From Apodospora peruviana (Eukaryota; Ascomycota; Sordariomycetes; Sordariales; Lasiosphaeriaceae), in NCBI GenBank assembly GCA_033439685.1, contig JAUEDM010000005.1:2356001-2420000 (forward strand): a stretch of 64,000 nucleotides of DNA. Reading direction: 5' to 3'. Position numbers and translations under genes: made by a program. Position 1 is the stretch's first letter. Each line of letters opens with the position of its first letter. The notes below the pieces were generated by a model, which saw only the letters and a list, made by a program, of their open reading frames with translations, was not told the origin of the DNA and did no database searches. Below are positions 47,336 through 57,500 of this stretch, in pieces.

Positions 47336-50058
47336 ATGGACGAAGACAGTCACGAAAATCGCGAGAACCCTACAGGGCCTACACCGGGATGTCCCCTCTG
47401 CAAATATCCCTCGCCCAGTCTATCCACCGAGGCGTCCGCCTGTGGGAACCCGCAATGCGGTCGGCTCAGGGTGGCGCTTCAAGCACAGATCCGGGGTCTT
47501 ACCGAACGAGTTTTAGAGGAAGAGCAGAAAGCGCGAGACGTCAGGAACCAGCTCAGTGTCCTAAGGCAACAAATTGTCATACTGGAAGGAATGAGGGGCA
47601 GGCGAGGCCAGAATACAGAGATTGTACGTGTATAGCAACGATCACCCTTACCCACCTTCCTGCTAAGTTGGCCTTCATCTAGACATGGCAAGACCTCCTT
47701 CGTCGGCACATCACGAGCCCGGAGGAGCCCTGGGACGATGTCTACAAGCAATGTTGCCGGGAGGAAAATATGAGCACGTTGATTAGCGTGGTTCATCCCA
47801 ACATTGAGCTCTGTGAGTCCACCACTACTACCATTGCTCTGGTAGTCCCGTCTCCGGTTCCGGAGACACCGCTCCTTTTTGAAGACTTGCCCTGGGATAT
47901 CCAGGAGAAAGTCTCCAGGATCTGGCTCTTCAAGGAGGGTCAGCTAGTCCATTGCTTCTCAAGACTGGACACTTTGTCCCTCCCACAAGCTTTCCCAGTT
48001 CCGAGGATTTGAGAGGCCGAAGCGGGCTAAGGCACACTTTTTACTGGGGCAAACGCGAATGCAACCTCACATATGATTGTCAGGAACCCAACGACGTTCT
48101 TCGCCTTCTTCTCGTCAGCAGGAGGCCCTATTTCATTGGTGTTCATTGTTTCTACGGCTTGAACACCTTTGCGTTCTCCAGCATTGGCGAGTTTGGTCGC
48201 TTTGGTCATGGGATTGGGTTTGCTAGACTCGATCGCCTTCAACGCATTGAGATCAATTTCCGAGGCAACCAGTACTTGACGATAAAGCCGACTGGTAACA
48301 AGCCTGGCATTCCTTTCTCACGCCGGACATTCCCCCTCTATTTGCTCCAGGATTGTTGTCGACTTCGAACTATTGTTATCCACATCGATGAGACCACCAA
48401 GGGGTACCATCGGTGCAAATATGAACCCCAGGACCTTCAACGTTACATGATCCAGAAGACGTTTGGCCAGCCAAACGTTCGGAAGTCTCGGGCCTTGCGA
48501 TTTGTCCAAGGCATGGACCACATCTATCAACTCCGTGGTCTGGACTGGATTCGGTTCTACGATCGCCTCGAGACTGTTCGCTCCCCGACGGGTGAGCGTG
48601 TTGAGGTCCACGACTGGTCTTTCGTGGAGGATGTGAACAACACCATGACGATCGACAAAGTTGCGAGCCTACGAGAGTCATCCAAGTTGGAGAAGCTACA
48701 ATCGTTATTCAATGATGATGTCTGGCAGCCTAGTCCGGATGACATGAAGATGATCAAAAGCTTCTACATTGAGGATGACGGTCGCCGTTCGTACGACCAT
48801 ATGCGCCGTCTGTGCCATCATCACGACGTGGATATGCCCTCACAGTTCAGCATGACTGAAACTAGCCGCGCCACAAATTCTGACTCGGATTCTGGCTCCG
48901 ATTCTGGCCGAGACTCAGAACCTACACCACCTCGTCATCCTCGTGGTGGTCGCGGCACCAACACCTGCGCAAGAGCCAGAGGTGACAGAGCCCGTCCGCC
49001 TGCCCGGAATTTGAATAGGTGCAGCTCACCTGTCCCTTCGCACCTCCTAACATCCGACTCTAGCGATGATCCCGATTCCGATTCCGATTCCGATTCCGAT
49101 TCCGATTCCGACTCAGGATTATTGTCTCGCCGCTTCCCCGCGGAGGCCCTCCCCGCCCGAGTCGTGGCGGTGCCCAAGTTTCTGCTCCGCGAGGACGCAG
49201 ACCCGAGCATAATGTAGTGCCTAACGATATTACTCCGTCGCTCAGCAATCTACTTCTGAACTATGAGGACGATGACGACGACACTGATGACAGTTTGAGT
49301 GATGATAGTGAAGTTCAGGAACTGGGTTCCGTCCAACACATCTCGCTTTTGAGCGATGATGAGGACGAGGAGTCAATAGTCATCAATGACGACGGTGACA
49401 ATGACAGCAACGGCGCCAGCTCGGGACTCCTTGCGTCACAAAATCCTCCGAGTCTTGCGCCGGACACTGCGAACGGTGGAGGCCTCGAGCAGGGCATCAT
49501 ACCCACCCAATTTGGGGAGCTAAGCACTCGGGCTCCTAGCATCAGCATCGCCTCGGAACCAACCCGATATCCGACACGCGAAAACACGACTGGACTTGAC
49601 CACCTCAATCGTGCCGAATCTACGCCTGGCCTTAGCTATTCGGCGTTCACGAGCTTCTTGCAACACCAGCCCTTGCCGTACATGTCTCGCTCGCCAACTC
49701 TGTCAAGAACAGCCAGTCGACGGGGGCCCACCCGCTCATCTAGTGGTCTATTTGTCTCTCAGGGCCCACCCAGGTCCCCCGAAGTGAAGCAGGAGGACTC
49801 GACTCCCTCATTCAGGCTGCTCACGCCAACGAGACTATTGATCTCACGGGCGCCCATGCAACGGTTTTGTCTCCTGTTATCGAGGTTGACGAGGAAGAAG
49901 AGGAAGACGCGCCCGTTAGTGCGCATCCTCAAGTTGGATCAAAGCGTACGATCTCCTGCGGTACGGATAGTGGTGAAGAAAACGATGCCTCCTCGGCCAA
50001 ACGCCAACGCACATCCCCATCGCCGGGTCCCGTTGCTGAGGACCCCTGTGGTGTCTGA
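47336..50058 (+). pseudogene. F-box-like family gene broken by apparent frameshifts
   Basis: The ATG at 47336 opens an exon to 47623 (96 codons) with CPLCKYP and CGNPQCGRL, a possible zinc-binding pair, and a short coiled coil. A 59-bp intron (47624-47682) follows. The frame then runs through LPWDIQEKVSRIWLFKEGQ, an F-box-like/2EXR-like start, to SRLDT at about 47970. There the coherent protein moves to the -1 frame (FVPPTSFPSSEDL), continuing through LLLVSRRPYFIGVHCFYGLN and FAFSSIGEFGRFG, a family I associate with Sordariales. That frame passes a Ser-Asp microsatellite and stops at 49217. Sensible sequence continues in the next frame (VVPNDITPSLSN) and shifts again near 49790-49860 to a frame ending at 50058 with a SUMO-interaction-like ETIDLTG. 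Every shift fits loss of one base. Introns do not explain them. Function unknown. Confidence 0.7.
49068..49112 (+). repeat. GATTCC hexanucleotide microsatellite
   Basis: About seven tandem GATTCC units inside the F-box-like gene, encoding a Ser-Asp run in one frame. It lies just before one of the apparent frame changes. Confidence 0.85.
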
Positions 50059-50451
50059 TTAGCAATTCAAATTTCTATTTCTTATTGGGATATGACACAT
50101 TGTTTGTTATATTTATCTGCCATCTGCTCCTTTATTTTGGCCGTCTTATTACCCACAGCAACTGACTATCGGAACAGTTGATGGACACATTCAAGATTTG
50201 ATGAACACATATAATTTGAAGGAGGGAGGAGGTTTAAAGGGGGAAGAAAGAACAACACAGGCGCGAAGTCGCAACCCTTCCACACACACAATTTCAGGAG
50301 GCACACCTCTCACCACACGCGATGAGTTACAGACCGTTCAGCTTAGTTAGCAACACCGGCAAATAAAATTCGATGGTTTCCTTTCATTTGATCTATTCGA
50401 ATATGAACCTGGGTGAGTGACCATGTGACTACGTAGGTAAGGTAGGTATAT
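50059..50451. other. Short convergent intergenic region
   Basis: This 3' flank between the F-box-like gene (+) and BUD22 (-) contains a TACGTAGGTAAGGTAGGTA tract at 50431-50450. No gene seen. Confidence 0.6.
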
Positions 50452-52068
50452 CTAGTCAAACGTGATCTTCTTTCCTTGAAAGGGCGCACTCTCAGGCATC
50501 GCCGCCTTGGCCTTCTTTCTCGCCTCCCAACTAGGATGCAGCGGGCCAGTATCGTCACGTTTCTTGCTACTCGCCCTTCCTTTTGCGGGTGCTGGTGCTG
50601 GTCCACCTCCGCCACTGGGTACGGCAGGACCACGTATCCCCGCCGCTCTCCTCGCCTTCCTGTTGAGCGTCTCGGGCTGATTCTTCGCTTTTCTGGCTGC
50701 CCGTTCTTTGCTATTCTTGTCCGCCACCACGACGGCCTTCTTTTCGAGCAACGGGTTTCGGACCCCTGCTTTCCATGGTTTTCCTACCTCGCCCTCGACG
50801 GCACCGCGGCGCATATCCCACCCCGCATCTCTTGTAGCCGGAGTTCCGTTCTTGACGTGGCGGGCCTCTTCTTTAAACTTCTTTTCCCAGATCGCTTGGC
50901 GGGCGCGCTGGCCGCGGCGGTTTCTACGGGGCGCGAGATCGAGGTCTGACGCGGAAGAGTCGGAGCCGGAAATGTAGCCGCCCATTAGGGTGGGCAGGAA
51001 AGCTGAGCCTGATAGGTGCTCTTCGTTAGGCTGCTTTTTGATGTTGTTGGTTTTTTTCTTCCGGGGTGGGGAGAGTCCTCCCGCGGACGACGCGGAGGAT
51101 TCTGATTCCGAGTCGTCGGAGTTGGAGTTGTTCGGGTGAGGAGGGTTATTATCACTGAAGCCGTTGAATGAGCCGCTTTCCCTATTTTCGTCCTCGTCTT
51201 CGCCATCAGAGTCCGATTGTCCTTCCTCGTCGGATGTGATTTCCATCGGGTCAATGTCCACATCGTATTCATCTGCCTCCACTTCCTCTTCTCCGGACGT
51301 GATTTCCATTGGATCGAGCTCCTCCGTTGATGCCTTCGATTTGCTGTTCTTTGCGGGTTGTTGTGGCATGCTCTCCTCCTCGTCATCCTCGTCCTCCGAC
51401 GAAGAACCCAGTAAATCGTCCAGCCTCTTGAGAACCTCCTCTTCCTTTTCTGCAACCTCGTCGATATCTTCCGCTTCCTCTTCTGCCTGTCCCACCCGTG
51501 AAGACTTCTTTTCCGTTTTCATGCTCTTCACCGCCTGCTCCTTCTTGTCCTCCTCCTCCTCCTCCTCCCCGTCAGCAGCAGCTGACCCCTTTGACAGCTG
51601 ATTAGCCCGTACCCTAACACCCTTCTTCTTTTCGGGAACCGGCACCCCGAGCGCACCGCATACCCCCGTAACAGCCTTATCCGTCACCGCCCGGACCTCC
51701 TGCCGACAAAACAGCGCACTGGTAACATTATGCAGCGCGGCCTTCTCTTCCTCGGTCAAATCCGGCTTTGCTACGCCAGCCTTGATTTCCGCCGGCAGTT
51801 TTGGAGACTCGGCGATGCTCTTGACGCGAAGCAGGACAGAACACAAGTGCGCGTGGGCGGTCTGGTGCAGGTCGAGCGATTTGAGGACGACGATCTCGTT
51901 CTGGATTCTCTGCTTCTTCTCGACCGTCGATTTGCTGTCTCTCAGGCGCTTGGCCTGGCGCTGGCGCTCGTAGCCTTTTGCTTGCTTCAGCGCGTGGTGC
52001 AGCTCGTTGTGGAAGCTCGCGAGGAGCTTCTCGAGCTCTTCCTCGTCCGATCGCTTTCGTTTCGGCAT
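50452..52068 (-). CDS. BUD22: BUD22-family ribosome biogenesis protein
   Basis: Single exon, 538 residues. The N-terminal ~150 residues are a charged helical region (FHNELHHALKQAKGYERQRQ, KSLDLHQTAHAHLCSVLLR). The long acidic middle has two copies of an MEIT(S)GEE/SDEE-like block (DPMEITSGEE and DPMEITSDEE). The basic C-terminus has LHPSWEARKKAK and ends FQGKKITFD. The first and last parts match BUD22/SRFBP1 proteins (PF09073). In yeast BUD22 is a nucleolar factor of 40S subunit and 18S rRNA maturation. The length is normal. The ATG at 52068 is the first in frame. The acidic-basic alternation is typical of nucleolar proteins and is not evidence of another function. Confidence 0.88.
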   Translation of the reverse strand: MPKRKRSDEEELEKLLASFHNELHHALKQAKGYERQRQAKRLRDSKSTVEKKQRIQNEIVVLKSLDLHQTAHAHLCSVLLRVKSIAESPKLPAEIKAGVAKPDLTEEEKAALHNVTSALFCRQEVRAVTDKAVTGVCGALGVPVPEKKKGVRVRANQLSKGSAAADGEEEEEEDKKEQAVKSMKTEKKSSRVGQAEEEAEDIDEVAEKEEEVLKRLDDLLGSSSEDEDDEEESMPQQPAKNSKSKASTEELDPMEITSGEEEVEADEYDVDIDPMEITSDEEGQSDSDGEDEDENRESGSFNGFSDNNPPHPNNSNSDDSESESSASSAGGLSPPRKKKTNNIKKQPNEEHLSGSAFLPTLMGGYISGSDSSASDLDLAPRRNRRGQRARQAIWEKKFKEEARHVKNGTPATRDAGWDMRRGAVEGEVGKPWKAGVRNPLLEKKAVVVADKNSKERAARKAKNQPETLNRKARRAAGIRGPAVPSGGGGPAPAPAKGRASSKKRDDTGPLHPSWEARKKAKAAMPESAPFQGKKITFD

Positions 52069-52377
52069 TTTATCTACTATGCGTCGGTTATTGTTTGGGT
52101 CTGGCGCATTTCGTTGGAGATTTATTTTGTCTTGTTGTGTCCGCTAGTTCTAGATGCTGTTATCGGGGAATTTCTGGATTGACTCCATAGGGGGGAGTTT
52201 GCATTTGGCCCGTGCAATCAGTGAGTGCTCGACAAATCACAGACCTAGGTAACATTTTTGATAAGAGGAATTATCGGGTATTTTAATATTCAAGAATTCA
52301 AGTATGGTTATAACGGTAAAAGGAGAAAACGAAAGCAACCAGGAACCAGGACCACAAAAAGGAAAAAGCAAAAAGGT
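52069..52377. other. Intergenic region upstream of BUD22
   Basis: This holds the probable BUD22 promoter and the 3' flank of the tRNA gene, with a CCTAGGTAAC motif near 52243. On the minus strand the T run expected of a polymerase III terminator lies just past the tRNA (CCTTTTTGC, about 52366-52374). Confidence 0.5.
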
Positions 52378-52473
52378 TGGTCCGACCGAGGTTTGAACTC
52401 GGGACCCTCGCATATGATGAGTGTTTGAAGCTCAACTATAAGAACGATGTGATAACCTCTACACCACCGGACC
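52378..52473 (-). tRNA. Intron-containing class I tRNA, anticodon uncertain (TAT if spliced canonically)
   Basis: On the minus strand GGTCCGG pairs with TCGGACC (one G-U), followed by discriminator A. The D arm is TGGTGTAGAGGTTATCAC, and the T arm CCGAGTTCAAACCTCGG has a five-pair stem. With a 23-nt intron after position 37 (GTTGAG...CATCAT), the loop reads CTTATAA, anticodon TAT (Ile), and the variable loop GGGTC has normal length. The anticodon stem TCGTT/TGCGA then has one G-U and one T-T mismatch, so the assignment is uncertain. The acceptor and D arm look more like Gln or Val than Ile tRNAs. A T run follows the 3' end. Confidence 0.7.
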
Positions 52474-53126
52474 AATCGCACGTTTGTTTCAGTTGGTAAA
52501 TTTATTAGCTTTTAAGCTATCCAGCTGACCAACCTGCCCCGCCACAAACTGGCGGTCGAGAGTGGCTTGTACACGTACCTGCCAACAAACCACCTCCCAA
52601 GGCAACCATAACCGGTCCAAAACCGGTTCAGTTGAAACAACGAGGCACTTACGCCACTTTTTGGTCTGGTTGTTTCGTTTCGGCGGTTGTTTAATGGACA
52701 GGAATCCGAGCGCTCCAAATCTGAGCTTCAGCTCCCTACCTTTAGGACTTTTAGCGGGGTTCCATCCACCCCTGCGCGGCTCCGTTTCCTGTGCGACAGT
52801 CCCAGCGACGCGTAAAGTGGATTGGACGCGTCTTTTCAACCTCGCTCGTTCCGAACGGCAAGGAAAACGCATTGGGAAGTTGTAGGGGCAGGACAGTTCC
52901 ATTGTTGAGCGTCAAAGAAAAGCAACAACACCTTGATTAACAACAACGACTTCTTGTCTCGATCGCTTCTGTTACCAAGGTGAATGCCATTGGACCAGTT
53001 ACAGAAATCACTCCATTTTTCTCTCCCCGAGCGACATACCTCACCGCTGGCCCCCCTTCAACGAAGTATAGAGACACGAAAGACAAACAAAGACAACCCA
53101 CCCCAACCAACACAGAAGAGACAAAA
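52474..53126. other. Upstream region of the centrin gene
   Basis: This lies between the tRNA (-) and centrin (+). It holds an upstream ORF at 52984-53130 whose stop overlaps the centrin start. No other feature. Confidence 0.6.
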
Positions 53127-53130
53127 ATGA
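52984..53130 (+). other. Upstream ORF ending in ATGA overlap with the centrin start
   Basis: The ATG at 52984 opens a 48-codon frame ending TGA at 53128-53130, so its stop overlaps the centrin ATG (53127-53129) as ATGA. If the transcript begins upstream of 52984, this could reduce or couple centrin translation. The peptide resembles nothing known. Confidence 0.35.
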
Positions 53131-53736
53131 TGGCCTCCTCAACCCGCGCAATACAATACACAATTCCCGCGCGAGAGGATTTCAACAAGTTATCGGATGA
53201 GCAAAAAACCCGCGTCAGCGAAGCTGTACTTCTCTCCTTTCTTCTACCTCCCCAACCAGCCAACCCCCCTGATCTAACTAGATGTGAAAAAAAAGTTCGA
53301 CCTCTTCGACTCCAACAAAGACGGTCTCCTGTCGTACGAAGAATTCCGCTTCGTCTTACGGGCTCTCGGTTTCGAGCTGCCGAAACCCCAAACCTACGAG
53401 CTCCTGATCCGCCACGGCCAGAAACCCGCCAACTGGCCGCTCGACCAGGAATGCCCCCCGGTGTACCGACTATTCAACCTGCCTACGGCGCAAGCCATAG
53501 CCGGGACCCTCATACGCCAGCGCGACCCTAAGGAGGAGCTACGACGCGCATTCAGGCTGTTCGATATCGACGGCAAGGGCATGATCACCCAAGAAGATCT
53601 GCGGAGGGTGTGTAACCAGGTCGGAAATAATATCCCGGACGCGGATATCGTGGCCATGATCGAGGAGTTTGATGCCAGTGGTAAGGGGGGGGTGGATGAG
53701 GATGAGTTTTTGAGGCTGATGATGTCGAAGAAATGA
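53127..53736 (+). CDS. CDC31: Centrin / CDC31-like EF-hand protein
   Basis: Two exons (53127-53225, 53296-53736) and a 70-bp intron give 179 residues. The acceptor is the AG after an eight-A run, giving RVSEAFDLFDSNKDG as in other centrins; the earlier TAG would give an immediate stop. EF-hand loops with usable calcium ligands are DSNKDGLLSYEE (38-49), DIDGKGMITQED (123-134) and DASGKGGVDEDE (159-170). The second EF hand is replaced by a longer, non-canonical segment (RHGQKPANWPLDQE and onward), as I recall for filamentous fungal Cdc31 proteins. Centrin acts in spindle pole body duplication and, with Sac3, in mRNA export. The double ATG (MMASST) leaves two starts one codon apart. Confidence 0.9.
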
Positions 53737-54542
53737 AATGAGCGGACTTACACAGTAGGGAAAATATTTGGTGGGAGGGAGGGAGGATATGGAAGTTGGT
53801 TTCTGTGTGCGTGCGTGTGTGTGTGTGTTTGATACCCGGGGGTTTCTATATGTTTCGAGGACGTCTTCTATCAAAAGCGGCGGTTTTATATTCACTTTTC
53901 TTTGTTGTATCGGCTTGTATCATGGTAGTATGTGGATTTGGGAGGGTAATGTCTTGGGAATATTGGGAATCTATGTCTATTTGCTAACCCAGACCTTTTA
54001 AATTGAGGCGGTGATGAATCGGACCATCTTTGGAATATGTTATGTATTCAGTCAAGCCCAGGATCAGATCCTCTCTAGGTTTGCCGCGCTGCATTGTGTG
54101 CTGCCTTTCTATGTGCCACTGTAGAAAGTATGATCGTGGGTGGGTGAAGTTACAGTTTAGTGAGTACTTATTGATTGACCCCGTGCTATGAAGAAATAAG
54201 CAAATAGGTCGATTGCAAACTACCTAGGTAGCTAGCTACCTGACTTTTGTATCAAGAACAAAATTAGAGCCACTCCAGTACGTGCAACCTCTGCAATATG
54301 TAACCATGCTGCCCGTATTCAGGCGCCTGATGCTAACCATGACAATTCCACCCCGTCTCAATATTTACATGAAAATGGAAAATTAGGGAAAAAGAAGACG
54401 CAAAGAGATCTATGTGCGAGTGTACCACTTTGATGCATGTGCTGTCTGGCAGAACGACAGAGGAAAATGTGTGGGGGGCACCAAGATACAACAAGTGAGA
54501 AAAAAAAAGCCGCCCGGAACATCTCTCCTCGAACGAAACCAT
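53737..54542. other. Convergent intergenic region
   Basis: This 3' flank is shared by centrin (+) and the ABC transporter (-). A (GTGT)n stretch lies near 53812-53828 and a CTACCTAGGTAGCTAGCTACC tract at 54220-54240. No gene seen. Confidence 0.6.
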
Positions 54543-57500
54543 TTATCGCTTGTTAAAGTTCAAAAATCGGCTCTGTTACACAACATAATTAGCAAGCTGC
54601 GTGTGAACATAACCAGAACGTTGGGCTCCGCAATGACAACAGGAAAAAAGCTCACCGCCAAGAAGAGGATCACAAGGTTACTCCCCAAGAACCCCAAAAA
54701 TATTCCCAGCTCTCGCCACCTGGTGTCAAACGACATGCCAAGCGGCTCATAGAACTGGTCGCCAACCTTGTACGCGCAGTACTCGCACGCACTAGTGGCA
54801 TTGTCGACCAAGTATCCACGCCCGCCATTGTCAAAGAACAACTTCATGTACTCGCCGCACGTCTGCCCGTTTGGCGCAGAGAAGGCGTTCAGCTCCGTTT
54901 TGTCGCACACAACAGGCAAATCATGTAGAGCCGTGGTAGCCATGCCGCTAATCAACCGCGTGAACGGGTCGAGCTGGTACAGCCATGCGCGCCAGAAGCC
55001 GGGCATTTGCGGTGCGGGAATGGTGACGCCGCAGAAGAGCGCAAAGGTGATCATGATAAACGGGTCGAACTGGGATGAGATGAAAAGCGAAGGTGTCAGG
55101 GCAGCGAGGCACTGTCCGAGCGTAACGCTAAAGAGCTCGGTAATCAACACCATGAAGAACTGGTACCCAGCCCGGGAGGACTCAGTCTGCAGACCAGGCA
55201 TGTAGTAGATGGGGAGGAAGAAACCGACAGCACATAGAATACTGTAGGGCATCTCGGCGATGACCATGGACGCTGCAAATGTGAAGTTGCTGTACATCTT
55301 GGACGACTGCTCGCGGAAGAAGATGGCGCGCTTGATGTGATACATGACTTCCACCTGGGAGATGACGAGTGCGGGCAGGACGGTAACCTGGAAGGTGACA
55401 AAGACCTTGTATTGCAGTGACTGCCGCGACGTGTCCAGATTCAGGAAGGTCAAGCCTGTAACGATAGCAATGACAACATGGTTGAAAATGCGCGTAAAGA
55501 GATAGTTGGGCGACCGCCAATGGGCGAGGTTTGTCCGGCGGATGACAACCTTGAGCTGGTGGGACAATGGGGAGGCGAATTCCCTTTCAAGATCGTGGTC
55601 CACCTGTTCGCCAAATTCCTTCCGTGCGTCCTTCATCTGAATGATTTCATCCTTGACATTAGCAAGTTCAGGGCTGTCGGCCCAGATGTCAGCCCAGTCA
55701 CGGTTCCCAATACGAGGAGCACTTCCAGCACCAATGGCCTCCAGCATGCACTCGGCAACGTTGTCGGTGTTCTTGGCAATGGCACCGTGTCTTGCCAGGT
55801 AATCTCTGAGAATAGCTGCGTCCTTTCCAATGTTGCCAAAATAGACGCAACGGCCACCTGACTTGAGCAGAAGCAGTCGGTCGAAATTCTCAAATAGGGC
55901 GGCGTTGGGCTGATGGATGGTGCACAGAATAGCTTGGCCGGCTGCCGCAAGTTTCTTCAAGAACCGGACAATGTTGAACGCACTCTGACTGTCAAGTCCA
56001 CTGGTGGGCTCGTCCAAGAACAGTAGCAGTTCCGGTTTCGCGGCGAGTTCGACGCCAATAGTGACTCGTTTTCGCTGCTCCACTGTTAGCCCATTCTCCG
56101 GTGAGCCGATGATGGCGTCGGCAAATGTCTCCATCTCCAGGAGTGCGATAATCTCTTCGACGTAAGCATTTTTCTCTCCCTGTGGCGTCTCAATGCGCTG
56201 CCGCAAATCAGCCGAGAACCGCAGTGCCTCGCGCACAGTCTGGCAAGGATCATGGAGGTCAAGCTGTTCCGCGTACGAGGTGCTGCGCTGGAACTCCTTT
56301 CCGGGCTTGACGCCATCAACCAGGATGTCACCACTAATAACACCAATGTTTTTTCTCGCGGCCAGCACATCCAGAAGGGTGGTTTTGCCAGCTCCAGATG
56401 CACCCATCAAGGCCGTCAACTGGCCGGGTTTGACGTAACCAAAGACGTGATCGAGAAGTTGACGAGTCCCACCAGGAACAGCGACTTCGTAACACAAATT
56501 CTCCCAGGTAAGGATACTCTCAGACTTCAACTTGAGCTCAGACTCCGTTTCTTTCTTTCGATCCTCGCGGCGTTGGTCCCGTTTTGCAAGTAGATCCGCG
56601 TTGAGTTTCTTCCGCTCCTCATTTGGTTTCTGGAAAATTTTGGCGGCATTTCCTCCCATGCCGTGCTTGACAACCTCGCCCAGCACTACGTTCATAATGA
56701 GGAAGAAGATGATCAACGCCATGACGATTCCCCAGTTCCGCCACAGTTCGCTGGGGTCATAGGAGAACCCCTGAATGATATACGCAGGACCGGCTACCTC
56801 GAGATTCCCCGGGGTCGAGCCTGGAAGTGTGCACACTTGGTGGTTGATGTCGTCGTAGCCCGGGCCAGAAGGAATTAGGGAGTCGGCGGTACAGGTCATG
56901 TTGATTCTCGAAAACTCGTTCTCCATCATCGAGCTGAAAGCTAGACCCAACACATTGACCCAGTAAATCCATCGCAACCATACCTTCTCTGTGAAACAGT
57001 AAATATTGGGACCGGAACATGTGAAAGGGGGGAAATGTGACTAACCTGACTGGTACTGGATCAAGTAACCGGATGTCGTGATGAAGAACGTAATACTGAC
57101 AACTGCAAACTTGACAGCATAGTCAAAATCGGGGCTCAAACATCCGATGATGCGGAAAAACAGCGTCATGGCAATGTTGCCCGACAGGATCATCAAGTAG
57201 AATGTGAAAAATGCCCCTGCACTCCGGTAGAGATTAGTCATGAAGTAGACAATAACGGAAAACACCAAGATTTGGGTAGCAGCAAACGCCTGGTCGACGA
57301 AGATTTGAGCGATCCAAAGGGCTGAAGGGCGGTGGAAGGCATAGGCTTTATGTTTGTTGACAACCGGGCGCCCTGTCATGGTACCAGCTAACTCTGCAAA
57401 AGCCTGGAAGGCGTTAAACAGCAGCGCAACGAACATAAGACCTCCCTTGCTGAAAGCACTGGCTGAAGTCTGGCCCAAATCCAGGTAGAGCGTCCCCAGG

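Noticed and set aside
53226..53281. Centrin intron ending at the first TAG
   Set aside because: Joining there reads ATG TGA at once. The AG after the A run restores the conserved SEAFDLFD sequence.
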